DNA of 16,214 nt, from the NCBI GenBank assembly GCA_051306415.1, contig JBPPNE010000145.1, positions 1-16,214 on the forward strand, in the 5' to 3' direction. The position numbers and the translations under genes are program-made. The notes beneath the pieces are model-generated. The model was not told the DNA's origin, ran no database searches, and was given only the letters and a program-made list of their open reading frames with translations. This stretch comes from CBDDRG01 sp051306415 (GTDB lineage Bacteria > Pseudomonadota > Gammaproteobacteria > Pseudomonadales > Porticoccaceae). Numbering within the stretch: position 1 is the stretch's first letter; each line of letters starts with the position of its first letter. Below, in pieces: positions 6,791 to 15,507 of this stretch.

Positions 6791-8248
6791 TTACAACTTG
6801 AACTGCTTTGCCCGCTGTTCCATCGCGGCGATTTCCCGCAGCCGCTGCGCGATGATGGCAGATTGCTTGAAATCCTGGCGCACCAGTTTTTGCGCGTAGC
6901 CGAGATGTTCGCGGGCTCTGTCGAAAATGCCCATCAGCAGGAAATATTCCGCGCGCGCCTTGTGCACCATGGGAATATTGCCCGCCAGACCACTAGTCTC
7001 GGCCAGTTGATACCATACGATAGGGTCCGTCGGACGCTGCTTCGCTAGGTTCTCCAGCACCCGTTCAGACTCGCCATAGCGGTCAGCTTTGAGCAGGGTT
7101 TCCGCGAGCTCCATCTGCACAGGGTAGTTGCCAGGGTAGCTTGGAGCCAAGGCGTTGATGCGTGTCAATGCTTGCTCGTAGTGGCCCGCCCGGCGATCAA
7201 GGGTGACTGCAGCGAGTTGGTAGGTCAGGCGGCGCGGCTCATCGGTCAGCAGCGGTGCCAAGGTGGCGGCAGCCTGCTCGGACTGGCCGGCGGCGGATTG
7301 GGCGAGTGCGAGGCCGTAGCGCGACGCGGGCGGAGAAAGGGAGTGGCCATCCAATTCGCTACGGAAGCGATTCATGCTGGTTTGGGGGTTTTTGTCGAGA
7401 GCGATCAGCGCCCGGGTGCGCATCAAGTGATACTCAATGTTGTCGGCATACTGGCGGCTGGGATATTTGTGCAGGCGGTTGCGAGCATCGGCAATCCGCT
7501 GCTCCGACAGCGGGTGGGTGAGCAGGTATTCCGGCGGTTTGCGGCCGGTGTAACGGGTGGTGGCTAGCATGCGCTCGAACATGCTGGCGACTGCACCGGG
7601 ATCGCGGTCGGCGCGCACCATGGTTTCCATGCCTTGGCGATCGGCCTCCTGTTCGTTCTCCCGGCTGTACCGCAAACTATTCTGTATGGATGCGGCTTGA
7701 GTGGCGGTGATGGCGGCGATACCGGCATCGCCGCCGACTGTCGCCGCCAGAATCAGCCCGGTGAGCAGACCGGCATAGGTTGGGATAGCGTTGGCGCGCT
7801 GCCGCTCCAGGCTGCGGGCAAAATGGCGTTGACTGAGGTGGGCGAGCTCATGGGATAACACCGACGCAAGCTGATTCTCGTTTTCGGCAAAGGCGAATAA
7901 TCCGGTATGCACGCCGACAACCCCGCCGGGAACGGCGAAAGCATTCATCGTGGGATTGTTGACTGTGACCAATTCGAGGCGCTGGTCTTCAAGCTCGCTG
8001 TAGGTTGCCAGGTTCGCCAGCAGTTGCTCCAGATAGTATTGCAGCTGAGGTTCGCTGAAATCCGGCACCCGACTGCGAAACATCTGCAACCAAAGCTGGC
8101 CAAGCTCCCCCTCCTGACGGCCGGAAACGACCCCGGACGTGGAGTCGCCGAGCAGTGGCAGTTTGATGTCACTGGCACTAGCCCAGGTGCTGATCAGGGC
8201 GAGGATGCCGAGAAGGACAAGGGCCGGTCGGGAAGGATAAGATACCAT
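6791..8248 (-). CDS. bepA: Periplasmic M48 metalloprotease/chaperone BepA (beta-barrel assembly-enhancing protease)
   Basis: The protein assists or degrades outer-membrane beta-barrel proteins such as LptD at the BAM complex. I chose the ATG at 8248, giving 485 residues (E. coli BepA has 487), because it places a classic signal peptide first (basic start, LVLLGILALISTWASA). An ATG at 8326 would add 26 residues with no signal character. The zinc motif HELAH is at residues 133-137, with the third ligand probably Glu199 in NEQEAD. His245 in LLTHPLSEQR lies where the regulatory zinc-binding His246 of E. coli BepA is expected. From about residue 270 to the end the sequence is helical and TPR-like. 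The gene is divergent from perM, as in E. coli. The ribosome binding site is weak (GGGAAG 13 bases upstream). Confidence 0.9.
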   Translation of the reverse strand: MVSYPSRPALVLLGILALISTWASASDIKLPLLGDSTSGVVSGRQEGELGQLWLQMFRSRVPDFSEPQLQYYLEQLLANLATYSELEDQRLELVTVNNPTMNAFAVPGGVVGVHTGLFAFAENENQLASVLSHELAHLSQRHFARSLERQRANAIPTYAGLLTGLILAATVGGDAGIAAITATQAASIQNSLRYSRENEQEADRQGMETMVRADRDPGAVASMFERMLATTRYTGRKPPEYLLTHPLSEQRIADARNRLHKYPSRQYADNIEYHLMRTRALIALDKNPQTSMNRFRSELDGHSLSPPASRYGLALAQSAAGQSEQAAATLAPLLTDEPRRLTYQLAAVTLDRRAGHYEQALTRINALAPSYPGNYPVQMELAETLLKADRYGESERVLENLAKQRPTDPIVWYQLAETSGLAGNIPMVHKARAEYFLLMGIFDRAREHLGYAQKLVRQDFKQSAIIAQRLREIAAMEQRAKQFKL

Positions 8249-8290
8249 GGTGAATTGTGTACTTCCCGACTTCGGCTTGACAGTGTGTGG

Positions 8291-8305
8291 TGCCCGCAAC
8301 GGGCA
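8291..8305. repeat. Perfect short inverted repeat between bepA and perM
   Basis: TGCCCGCAACGGGCA has a six-base stem and a CAA loop. It lies 43-57 bases upstream of the bepA start, in the 210-base divergent region. It could be an operator or a hairpin in the bepA leader. Clear -35/-10 pairs were not found around it. Confidence 0.35.
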
Positions 8306-8458
8306 GGCCTGTGTTCGACAATCCATGTTACCACTGGTTCAAGGGTGACTGTTTTTGTGCAGCTATTGCATGCAGAGTTTCCGCATAGCGTGAGCGAGCG
8401 GTTGCACCCGCGGGCTACCGCGTTAGATGCCGAGGCTATTGGCAAGGGAAAATAGAGC

Positions 8459-9529
8459 ATGTGGAGAATTCTTGATAGCTGGATGCACCGCTATTTTGGC
8501 GATGAAGAGGCGGTATTACTGCTATTGACCATCGTCGCCGTACTGCTGGCGGTGGTCGCTTTGGAGCATGTGTTTGCCCCCTTGATGACAGCCATTGTCT
8601 TTACTTTTTTGCTGTCCACGCCGGTGCGCTACCTGGAGTACTGGCGCGTACCCCACCTGCTGGCGGTGAGTCTGGTATTTGTCGCCTTTACCGGAATTAT
8701 CGTCGTATTCATCGTGCTGCTGGCGCCCCTCCTGATTCAGCAATCGACAGCTTTGCTACTCCAGGTGCCGCAGATGCTCAGGCACTGGCAGGACGTGTTG
8801 CTACTGCTGCCAGAGCGCTATCCTCAGTTGGTGTCTGAAGCCCATGTGGTCGAAGTCATGGATTACGCGGCGCAGGGGGCACGCAAGTTTGCCGAGGCGG
8901 CGCTGTCCGGCTCGATCAGCAAGTTCTCCAATGTGGTGGGACTCGCGGTCTACCTGATCATGGTGCCCATGATGATTTTTTTCATGCTGAAGGATCGCAA
9001 TGCCTTGATCGCGACCCTGTCCGGACTGTGGCCGCAGGAGCGCCCGATCATGCGCAAGGTCTGGCTCGAAATGGACGTTCAGATCGCCAATTATGTGCGT
9101 GGCAAGGTGGTTCAAATTATCATCGTCGGCGTCGTTACCTACCTGTGTTTTCTATTGCTAGGGGTTGGGTATGCCGCTTTGCTCGCCCTGCTGGTCGGCC
9201 TGTCCGTCGTGATTCCCTATATTGGTGCCGCGGTAATTGCGATCCCCGTAGCGATGGTCGGCTATTTTCAATGGGGTTGGGGCGGTGAATTCGTTTGGTT
9301 GATGGCAAGCTATGCGCTGATTCAATTTCTCGATGGCAATATTCTGGTTCCTCTGCTGTTTTCCGAAGCGGTGAGTCTCCACCCGATTGCAATTATTCTC
9401 TCGGTCCTGTTATTCGGCGGATTCTGGGGGTTCTGGGGGGTGTTCTTCGCGATTCCGCTGGCGACTTTGGTACAGGCCATTTATAACGCCTGGCCGCGCA
9501 ACGATGCCCGCGAACCGCGGTCAGACTAA
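8459..9529 (+). CDS. perM: AI-2E/PerM-family membrane transporter
   Basis: This 356-residue polytopic inner-membrane protein belongs to the AI-2E transporter (UPF0118) family. Hydrophobic helices start near residue 19 and pair up through the first 90 residues. A soluble, more polar region follows at about 95-150, then several helices to the C-terminus. Family marks are ALLALLVGLSVVIPYIGAAV near 240-260 and, near the end, QFLDGNILVPLLFSEAVSLH and the glycine/tryptophan-rich FGGFWGFWGVFFAIPLA. E. coli PerM is a putative permease without a settled substrate. The AI-2 export role known for TqsA should not be assumed. GGGAAAATAGAG precedes the ATG. It is divergent from bepA, as in E. coli, and 29 bases before the M16 protease gene, so the two are probably co-transcribed. 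Confidence 0.88.
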   Translation: MWRILDSWMHRYFGDEEAVLLLLTIVAVLLAVVALEHVFAPLMTAIVFTFLLSTPVRYLEYWRVPHLLAVSLVFVAFTGIIVVFIVLLAPLLIQQSTALLLQVPQMLRHWQDVLLLLPERYPQLVSEAHVVEVMDYAAQGARKFAEAALSGSISKFSNVVGLAVYLIMVPMMIFFMLKDRNALIATLSGLWPQERPIMRKVWLEMDVQIANYVRGKVVQIIIVGVVTYLCFLLLGVGYAALLALLVGLSVVIPYIGAAVIAIPVAMVGYFQWGWGGEFVWLMASYALIQFLDGNILVPLLFSEAVSLHPIAIILSVLLFGGFWGFWGVFFAIPLATLVQAIYNAWPRNDAREPRSD

Positions 9530-9558
9530 CCGCAATTCACTTTCATCGAGGCAGCGCC

Positions 9559-12459
9559 ATGACGTGGTTTTCGCGATACCGACGCCGGTCGGCCTTGCTA
9601 CTTGCACTGCTGGTGTTTGTCAGCGCAGGGTTTGTGATTCTGAGCCAGGACAAAGACGAGCCCTGGTGGGTCGAGGGATCCGGCGAAGGCGGCGAGGCGG
9701 TGGTTAAACGCAGTCCCGGTGATGATCGGGGCTATCGCTATCTCCACCTCCCCAACCACTTGCAGGTGCTACTGATCTCTGATCCCACGGCTGACAAGGG
9801 CGCCGCCGCACTCAACGTGCGGGTGGGCAGTTTCGACAACCCTGAGGGTCGCGACGGTCTCGCACATTTTCTTGAGCACATGCTCTTCCTTGGCACCGAA
9901 AAATACCCGGAAGCGGGCGACTATCAGGCCTTTATCAGCGAACACGGTGGCACCCATAACGCCTACACGAGCCTTGAAAACACCACTTATTACTTCGATG
10001 TAGACGCTCGCTATCTGGCTGACACCCTCGACCGCTTTGCCCAGTTTTTTATCGCACCGCGTTTCGACGCCACCTATGTCGATCGCGAACGCCACGCGGT
10101 GAACTCCGAATTTCGACTGAAAATCCGGGATGACGGGCGCCGCGAGTGGGATGTGCTGAGCGAGCTGATCAATCCGCGGCACCCGCTGTCGCATTTTTCG
10201 GTCGGCGACCTGGAAACGCTCGCGGATCGGCCGCAGGATCCGGTGCGAGAGGATCTGGTGGCGTTTTATCGGGAGCACTACTCCGCTGATCGCATGGCGC
10301 TCGTGGTGCTCGGCAAGGAGCCGCTGGCGGAGCTGGAAACGGCAGTTCGCAGCCGTTTCAGCGCGGTACCGAACCATGACCACAAGGGCGACGAGCCAGT
10401 GGTGCCACTGTTTTCCAGCAAGCTTCCTCGCGAGGTTTTCATCAAACCCGATCAGGAGAAGCGCGAGCTGAATCTGCTGTTTCCGTTGCCGAGCCAGAAG
10501 ACGCACTGGCGCACCAAGCCGGCAGAGTTTCTCGCTTACCTGATCGGTGGCGAAGGCGAGGGCAGCCTGCTCGCGAATCTGAAAGCCAGCGGTCTGGCCG
10601 AGGGATTGAGCGCCGGTCTCGGTTTCGACGCCGACCGCGGTGCCGCCTTCAGCATCAGTATCGCGCTCACGCCAGCGGGCGTGGCGCAAAGAGACAGGAT
10701 TCTCGGACAGACCTTTGGCTGGCTCGAACAAGTGCGCAAGGAGGCGATTGTCGACTGGCGCTATGCGGAGTTCAGCCGTCTTGAGCAGATCAATTTCCGC
10801 TTCCTGGAGAAGCAGTCCCCCGCCACCTATGTGCAGGGATTGAGCAGTACATTACATCAGTACCCGCCGGCCGAAGTACTGCGAGGCCCCTCACTACTGG
10901 TGGATTTCGACGCCCCGCTGATTCGTCACTACGCCGACAAGCTGGTGGCGGACAACGCCCTGATCACGCTGGTAGCCCCGGAAGCCACTGCTCTTGACCA
11001 GGTTTCGGGGCATTATGGGGCGACCTACCGCACCGCCGATGTGACTGAGGAAGTTGTCGCGCGCTGGCGCCATCCGCAGCCCGTTGAGGAGCTTCGCCTG
11101 GCGGCGCGCAATCCCTATATTCCGGCCCAGTTCCCCATTAGCGGGAAAGGTGGAACCAGCGCCAAGCCGGTACTGGAGCGCCACGATCAGCGCGTTACCC
11201 TCTGGCATTACGCCGATGATCGCTTCGCGACCCCGCGGGCGACATTTATTGCGCGGCTGGCGACACCGATGGCGGCGGGCCTGCCACGCGCGGCGGCGAT
11301 GACGCAGTTGTATCTTGCGCTGGTGCGCGATCAGCTCAGTGCCGAGCTCTACCCTGCACTTCTGGCCGGCCTCGATTTTGACTTGTCGATCTGGCACAAC
11401 GGCATTGTGCTGTCCCTGCAGGGTTATGTGGACAAGCAGCCAGTGCTACTGGCCACCTTGTTGCGGGCGTTGCGCGAACCCAAACTCGATGCGGAGCGAT
11501 TTGCCCGCGTCAAGGCCATGCTGGTGCGTGAATGGCGCAACAGTGCGCGGGAATGGCCGATCAAGCAGGTGTTTGAAGAGCTCTCGCCGCTGCTGGGGGA
11601 GGGTTATCGGAAGGTGGAGCTCGCCGACGCGCTGGCGTCGGTGACCGAGCCGGAACTGCAAATCTTTGTGGCGGGGTTTTATCGCAGAGGGCACGGTGTG
11701 TTCTATGCCGGCGGAGCCCTCCCCGCGGCGAGTGCGTATGCCATGGCGGACGCGACGGCAAGCCAACTGCAACTGGGAAGCGACGGTGATGCGGAGTTGT
11801 TTCAGCGGGTATTGCGGCTATCGCCGACGGCGCTGCGGCCGCAGTATTGCGTCGCGATCGATCAAAACGAAAACGGCGCGGTTCTGTATTTGCAGGGCGC
11901 CACCGATAGTCTCGAAGAGCGCGCCCATATCGCCGTGCTCGCGGGTGTGCTGGAGGCACCGTTCTACACCGAGCTACGCACCCAGCGGCAACTGGGTTAC
12001 GTGGTTGGCAGCAATATCCTGCCCATTAACCGCGTCCCCGGGATGATCTTCTACGTGCAATCACCGATGGAGGTATCGGCATCCCTGATGGAGGAGATCA
12101 GCGGATTTCTGGTGCGTTTCGAGACAACCATCGCCCAGTTGAGTGACGCCGATCTCGAGCGTTACCGACAGGCCGTGTTGACCGGTATCGAGGAGCGGCC
12201 AAAAAATATCGTCGAATTGACCGCGCGTCATCAAGAGTCCCTGCTTCTGGGCTTTAGTGATATGGATTTCCGGGAGCAACTGGTCCGCGCGGTGCTCGGT
12301 GTGACCCGAGACAGCTTGCTCGCCGCCTACCGGCGGATAGCTCTCGTCGCCAGTCGAGGCCTGTGGGTGACGACGCTGGATAAAAGTAGCGCGGAGCAGT
12401 GTGTGGATCGCGAGGCATTAGCAAAGCGGAGTAACGGCTATTATCTTTTCCCGCAATGA
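9559..12459 (+). CDS. M16 zinc metalloprotease, insulinase/pitrilysin type
   Basis: This 966-residue protein matches pitrilysin (E. coli PtrA, 962 residues) in length and layout of four M16 domains in one chain. The inverted zinc motif HFLEH is at residues 103-107 (His103, Glu106, His107). Glu184 follows exactly 76 residues later, as the family pattern HxxEH-x76-E requires. The C-terminal half has ELRTQRQLGY at 805-814, whose Arg807 and Tyr814 match substrate-contact residues Arg824 and Tyr831 of insulin-degrading enzyme. A basic N-terminus and hydrophobic segment at 11-28 direct it to the periplasm as a signal peptide or membrane anchor; no lipobox is seen. It would degrade short and medium peptides. 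GAGG seven bases upstream supports the ATG. It follows perM by 29 bases and ends at a probable terminator. Confidence 0.92.
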   Translation: MTWFSRYRRRSALLLALLVFVSAGFVILSQDKDEPWWVEGSGEGGEAVVKRSPGDDRGYRYLHLPNHLQVLLISDPTADKGAAALNVRVGSFDNPEGRDGLAHFLEHMLFLGTEKYPEAGDYQAFISEHGGTHNAYTSLENTTYYFDVDARYLADTLDRFAQFFIAPRFDATYVDRERHAVNSEFRLKIRDDGRREWDVLSELINPRHPLSHFSVGDLETLADRPQDPVREDLVAFYREHYSADRMALVVLGKEPLAELETAVRSRFSAVPNHDHKGDEPVVPLFSSKLPREVFIKPDQEKRELNLLFPLPSQKTHWRTKPAEFLAYLIGGEGEGSLLANLKASGLAEGLSAGLGFDADRGAAFSISIALTPAGVAQRDRILGQTFGWLEQVRKEAIVDWRYAEFSRLEQINFRFLEKQSPATYVQGLSSTLHQYPPAEVLRGPSLLVDFDAPLIRHYADKLVADNALITLVAPEATALDQVSGHYGATYRTADVTEEVVARWRHPQPVEELRLAARNPYIPAQFPISGKGGTSAKPVLERHDQRVTLWHYADDRFATPRATFIARLATPMAAGLPRAAAMTQLYLALVRDQLSAELYPALLAGLDFDLSIWHNGIVLSLQGYVDKQPVLLATLLRALREPKLDAERFARVKAMLVREWRNSAREWPIKQVFEELSPLLGEGYRKVELADALASVTEPELQIFVAGFYRRGHGVFYAGGALPAASAYAMADATASQLQLGSDGDAELFQRVLRLSPTALRPQYCVAIDQNENGAVLYLQGATDSLEERAHIAVLAGVLEAPFYTELRTQRQLGYVVGSNILPINRVPGMIFYVQSPMEVSASLMEEISGFLVRFETTIAQLSDADLERYRQAVLTGIEERPKNIVELTARHQESLLLGFSDMDFREQLVRAVLGVTRDSLLAAYRRIALVASRGLWVTTLDKSSAEQCVDREALAKRSNGYYLFPQ

Positions 12460-12466
12460 TGACGAT

Positions 12467-12500
12467 GAATTGGGTGTTGCCATTGGCAATTCAATTTTTT
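12467..12500 (+). terminator. Probable Rho-independent terminator after the M16 protease gene
   Basis: Eight bases after the stop, GAATTG (12467-12472) pairs with CAATTC (12487-12492). An alternative inner hairpin, TTGCCATTGGCAA, lies at 12477-12489, and six T follow at 12495-12500. The stem is AT-rich and the two hairpins compete, so strength is uncertain. The ATTGG...CCATT spacing faintly recalls a PdhR operator, but the symmetry does not fit. Confidence 0.5.
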
Positions 12501-12803
12501 AGTGAGTGGCGAGAGGCTCAATGTGGAGTTGTTCTGCTTACTGAGTGACCTCGCGGCTGGGACTCGGTTATTTCCAAGTTGATTTTGTAATTTTACTACA
12601 CTAAGGTTTCCCTCTGTCGGCGAGGCTCCGAATGCGCTTGCTCTGCCACGACAAGCAGGCGCGGCGCTCGCTCTGTATCGGGCGGTGCTGCCGCATCAGG
12701 GTGGTCAAACCGATGGTAATGAGCGCGCCTCTCCATCTGACACGTGCCATGGATGCGGCCCGGTCCTACCAGCTCCTTCACATCAGCCAAGTGATCAACG
12801 GAC
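12501..12803. other. Gene-free leader upstream of aceE
   Basis: No convincing gene is present; short frames here lack ribosome binding sites and family features. The only AT-rich patch, 12568-12602, is the most likely promoter site, but the best hexamers (TTGATT, TACACT) are only 12 bases apart, so no promoter is called. A leader of about 200 bases would result if transcription starts there. No riboswitch fold is recognised. Confidence 0.45.
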
Positions 12804-15452
12804 ATGCAGCAGGATCCAGATCCCACCGAGACTCGCGAATGGCTTGAATCCCTGGACGCGGTCATCGCTCACCAGGGCGAGGAGCGCGCGGCCTTCATTC
12901 TCAAGCAGTTGCTCAATCGGGCCAATGCGACGGGCATCGGTCTGCCGGATGCGGTGACCACGCCTTTTCGCAACACTATTCCGGTCGTCCGCGAAAAACG
13001 CATGCCGGGGGATCTGTTCATGGAGCGGAGCATCCGCTCGATGATCCGCTGGAATGCGCTGGCGATGGTCATGCGCGCGAACAAACACCACGAGGGCATC
13101 GGTGGGCACATTGCGACTTTCTCGTCGGCAGCGACACTGTATGACGTTGGGTTCAACTATTTCTTTCGCGGCCGCAGTCCAGAGCAACTCGAGGACCTGA
13201 TTTATTATCAGGGTCATAGCTCGCCTGGTATCTATGCGCGCTCGTTCCTGGAGGGACGGCTGACCGAGGCCCAACTCGACAGCTTTCGGCGGGAGGTCGA
13301 TGGCAAGGGACTGTCCTCTTACCCCCACCCCTGGCTGATGCCCGACTACTGGCAATTCCCCACGGTGTCGATGGGGCTGGGCCCGATCCAGGCGATCTAT
13401 CAGGCCCACGTCATGCGGTATCTGTCGGCCCGCGAGCTGGTGCAGCGCGGTGATCGCCGGGTCTGGGCCTTTATCGGTGACGGTGAATGCGACGAGCCGG
13501 AAACCCTCGGCGCCATCGGTTTGGCGGGTCGCGAGCAGCTGGAGAACCTGACTTTTGTCGTCAACTGTAATCTTCAGCGTCTCGATGGCTTGGTCCGCGG
13601 TAATGGCAAGATCATCCAGGAGTTGGAGGGCGCCTTTCGCGGCGCCGGCTGGAATGTGATCAAGGTGATCTGGGGGCGGATGTGGGATCCGCTGTTCGAG
13701 CGGGACCAGACCGGCCTCTTGCAAAGGCGCATGGACGAGATCTGCGACGGCGAGCTACAGAACTACAAGGTGAATGGTGGGAGCTATACCCGCGAGCATT
13801 TCTTTGGCAAATATCCCGAGTTGCTCGATCTGGTCAAGGATATGACCGACGAGGACATCATGTACCTGAATCGCGGCGGCCACGACCCTTACAAGGTCTA
13901 TGCCGCCTACGCCGAGGCGATGGCCACCAAGGGTCGGCCCACTGTGATCCTGGCGATGACGGTCAAGGGCTATGCGCTGGGCAGCGCCGGGGAGGGCGCC
14001 AACGACACCCACTCGGTGAAAAAACTGGACATCGATGCCCTGAAAAAATTTCGTGATCGCTTTGGCCTGTCGATTGCGGACGATAAGCTCGCCGAGGTGC
14101 CGTACTTCCGGCCGCCGCCGGACAGTCCCGAGATGACCTACCTGCGCCAGCGTCGGGAAGCTCTCGGTGGCCCGATCCCGTCGCGGCAAAGCGATTTCAA
14201 AGCGCTGAAAACGCCGCCGCTGAGCTTTTTCAACCGTCAGCTTGAGAGCACCGGCGATCGCGCCATTTCCACCACCATGGCCTTCGTGCGCATCCTCTCG
14301 GCGCTGGTCAAGGACAAGGAGATCGGCCCGCGGGTGGTGCCGATAGTTCCGGACGAAGCGCGCACCTTTGGCATGGAGGGAATGTTTCGCCAGCTCGGCA
14401 TCTACTCGTCCGCCGGTCAGCGCTATGTGCCCCACGATGCCGATCAGATCATGTACTACAAGGAAGACAAAAAGGGGCAGATCCTCGAAGAAGGTATCAC
14501 CGAACCCGGAGCTATGTGCGCCTGGATCGCGCTCGCCACGGCATATAGCAACTACGATTGCCCGATGATTCCGTTTTATATCTACTACTCAATGTTTGGC
14601 TTTCAACGCATCGGCGACCTCGCCTGGGCCGCCGGCGACATTCAGGCGCGGGGCTTTTTGATTGGCGCCACGGCGGGACGGACGACGCTGAACGGCGAGG
14701 GCTTGCAGCATCAAGACGGCCATAGCCACTTGCTAGCGAACACCATACCCAACTGTCGAACCTACGATCCAGCCTACAGCTACGAGCTCGCGGTCATCAT
14801 CCAGGACGGCTTGCGGCGGATGTTCCACGACCGCGAAAACTGCTTTTACTATCTGACCACGATGAACGAAAACTACATCCAGCCGGCGATGCCGAAGGGC
14901 GTTCAAGAAGGGATTGTTGCGGGTGTCTACCTGTTTCAGCAGGACCGTAAGGGCAAGCTGCGGGTGCAACTGATGGGCGCGGGCACGATTCTCAACGAGG
15001 TGCGTGCAGCCGCGGATATTTTGCGCGAGCAATTCCAGATCAGCGCCGACATCTGGAGCCTGACCAGCGTCAACGAACTCGCCCGCGACGGTCAGGCCGC
15101 GCAGCGCTGGAATCGCCTGCATCCCACCGCGAAGCCGCGGATACCTTATCTGACAGCCCAGCTAAGCGGACGTCAGGGCCCGGTCGTGGTGGCGACCGAC
15201 TACGTCAAGACCTACTGCGAACAATTGCGCGCCTTCGTGCCCGGCGACTTTCATGTGCTCGGCACCGACGGCTTCGGTCGCAGTGATACCCGCGCCAAGC
15301 TGCGTGAATTTTTCGAGGTGGATCGCCATCATATTGCCGTGACCGCGCTTTATGCCTTGGCGCAGCGTGGCGAGATCCCGGCGGAAACCGTGGCCAAGGC
15401 GATCGCGTCCCTGGGTATCAACCCTGACAAAGCGAATCCCCTGAGCCTGTGA
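12804..15452 (+). CDS. aceE: Pyruvate dehydrogenase E1 component (homodimeric type)
   Basis: This thiamine-diphosphate enzyme decarboxylates pyruvate and transfers the acetyl group to the E2 lipoyl domain, the entry step to acetyl-CoA in the cytoplasm. At 882 residues it is close to E. coli AceE (887) and aligns almost throughout with a four-residue offset. The cofactor motif runs from GDG (225-227) to NCN (254-256) with exactly 26 residues between. His403 in the THSVKK loop corresponds to E. coli His407, and Glu567 in GITEPGA to the activating Glu571. An in-frame stop at 12792-12794 makes 12804 the first possible ATG, and the N-terminus matches the family start. The ribosome binding site is weak (AACGGA close to the ATG). 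aceF follows after 55 bases. Confidence 0.97.
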   Translation: MQQDPDPTETREWLESLDAVIAHQGEERAAFILKQLLNRANATGIGLPDAVTTPFRNTIPVVREKRMPGDLFMERSIRSMIRWNALAMVMRANKHHEGIGGHIATFSSAATLYDVGFNYFFRGRSPEQLEDLIYYQGHSSPGIYARSFLEGRLTEAQLDSFRREVDGKGLSSYPHPWLMPDYWQFPTVSMGLGPIQAIYQAHVMRYLSARELVQRGDRRVWAFIGDGECDEPETLGAIGLAGREQLENLTFVVNCNLQRLDGLVRGNGKIIQELEGAFRGAGWNVIKVIWGRMWDPLFERDQTGLLQRRMDEICDGELQNYKVNGGSYTREHFFGKYPELLDLVKDMTDEDIMYLNRGGHDPYKVYAAYAEAMATKGRPTVILAMTVKGYALGSAGEGANDTHSVKKLDIDALKKFRDRFGLSIADDKLAEVPYFRPPPDSPEMTYLRQRREALGGPIPSRQSDFKALKTPPLSFFNRQLESTGDRAISTTMAFVRILSALVKDKEIGPRVVPIVPDEARTFGMEGMFRQLGIYSSAGQRYVPHDADQIMYYKEDKKGQILEEGITEPGAMCAWIALATAYSNYDCPMIPFYIYYSMFGFQRIGDLAWAAGDIQARGFLIGATAGRTTLNGEGLQHQDGHSHLLANTIPNCRTYDPAYSYELAVIIQDGLRRMFHDRENCFYYLTTMNENYIQPAMPKGVQEGIVAGVYLFQQDRKGKLRVQLMGAGTILNEVRAAADILREQFQISADIWSLTSVNELARDGQAAQRWNRLHPTAKPRIPYLTAQLSGRQGPVVVATDYVKTYCEQLRAFVPGDFHVLGTDGFGRSDTRAKLREFFEVDRHHIAVTALYALAQRGEIPAETVAKAIASLGINPDKANPLSL

Positions 15453-15464
15453 TCCCAACCTTTC

Positions 15465-15500
15465 CTGACCAGCAAATAGAGTTCTGACCAGCAGATTGAG
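15465..15500 (+). repeat. Tandem 17-base repeat before aceF
   Basis: CTGACCAGCAAATAGAG (15465-15481) is followed by CTGACCAGCAGATTGAG (15484-15500), with two mismatches and a 19-base period. The second copy supplies the GAG of the aceF ribosome binding site. It looks like a local duplication. Confidence 0.7.
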
Positions 15501-15507
15501 GCAGACA

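Noticed and set aside
6787..6800. Palindrome CAAGTTACAACTTG over the bepA stop
   Set aside because: The centre is only two bases, no T run follows in either direction, and a palindrome of this size can occur by chance.
8278..8305. TTGACA as a -35 box for perM
   Set aside because: No acceptable -10 hexamer occurs 16-18 bases downstream; that position holds the GC-rich hairpin.
9769..10731. Long minus-strand frame of 320 codons inside the M16 protease gene
   Set aside because: It lies wholly antisense to a gene with clear catalytic motifs. Long antisense frames are expected in GC-rich genes and no domain is recognisable.
12466..12486. PdhR-like operator (ATTGG...CCATT)
   Set aside because: Half-site spacing and symmetry do not fit the known PdhR palindrome, and the adjacent T run makes a terminator the better reading.
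12596..12865. Minus-strand open frame of 89 codons across the aceE start region
   Set aside because: It overlaps the aceE N-terminus, has no ribosome binding site or recognisable domain, and its residue composition is typical of an antisense shadow.
12795..13724. Long minus-strand frame of 309 codons inside aceE
   Set aside because: It is antisense to a well-aligned aceE, and the composition mirrors its codons.
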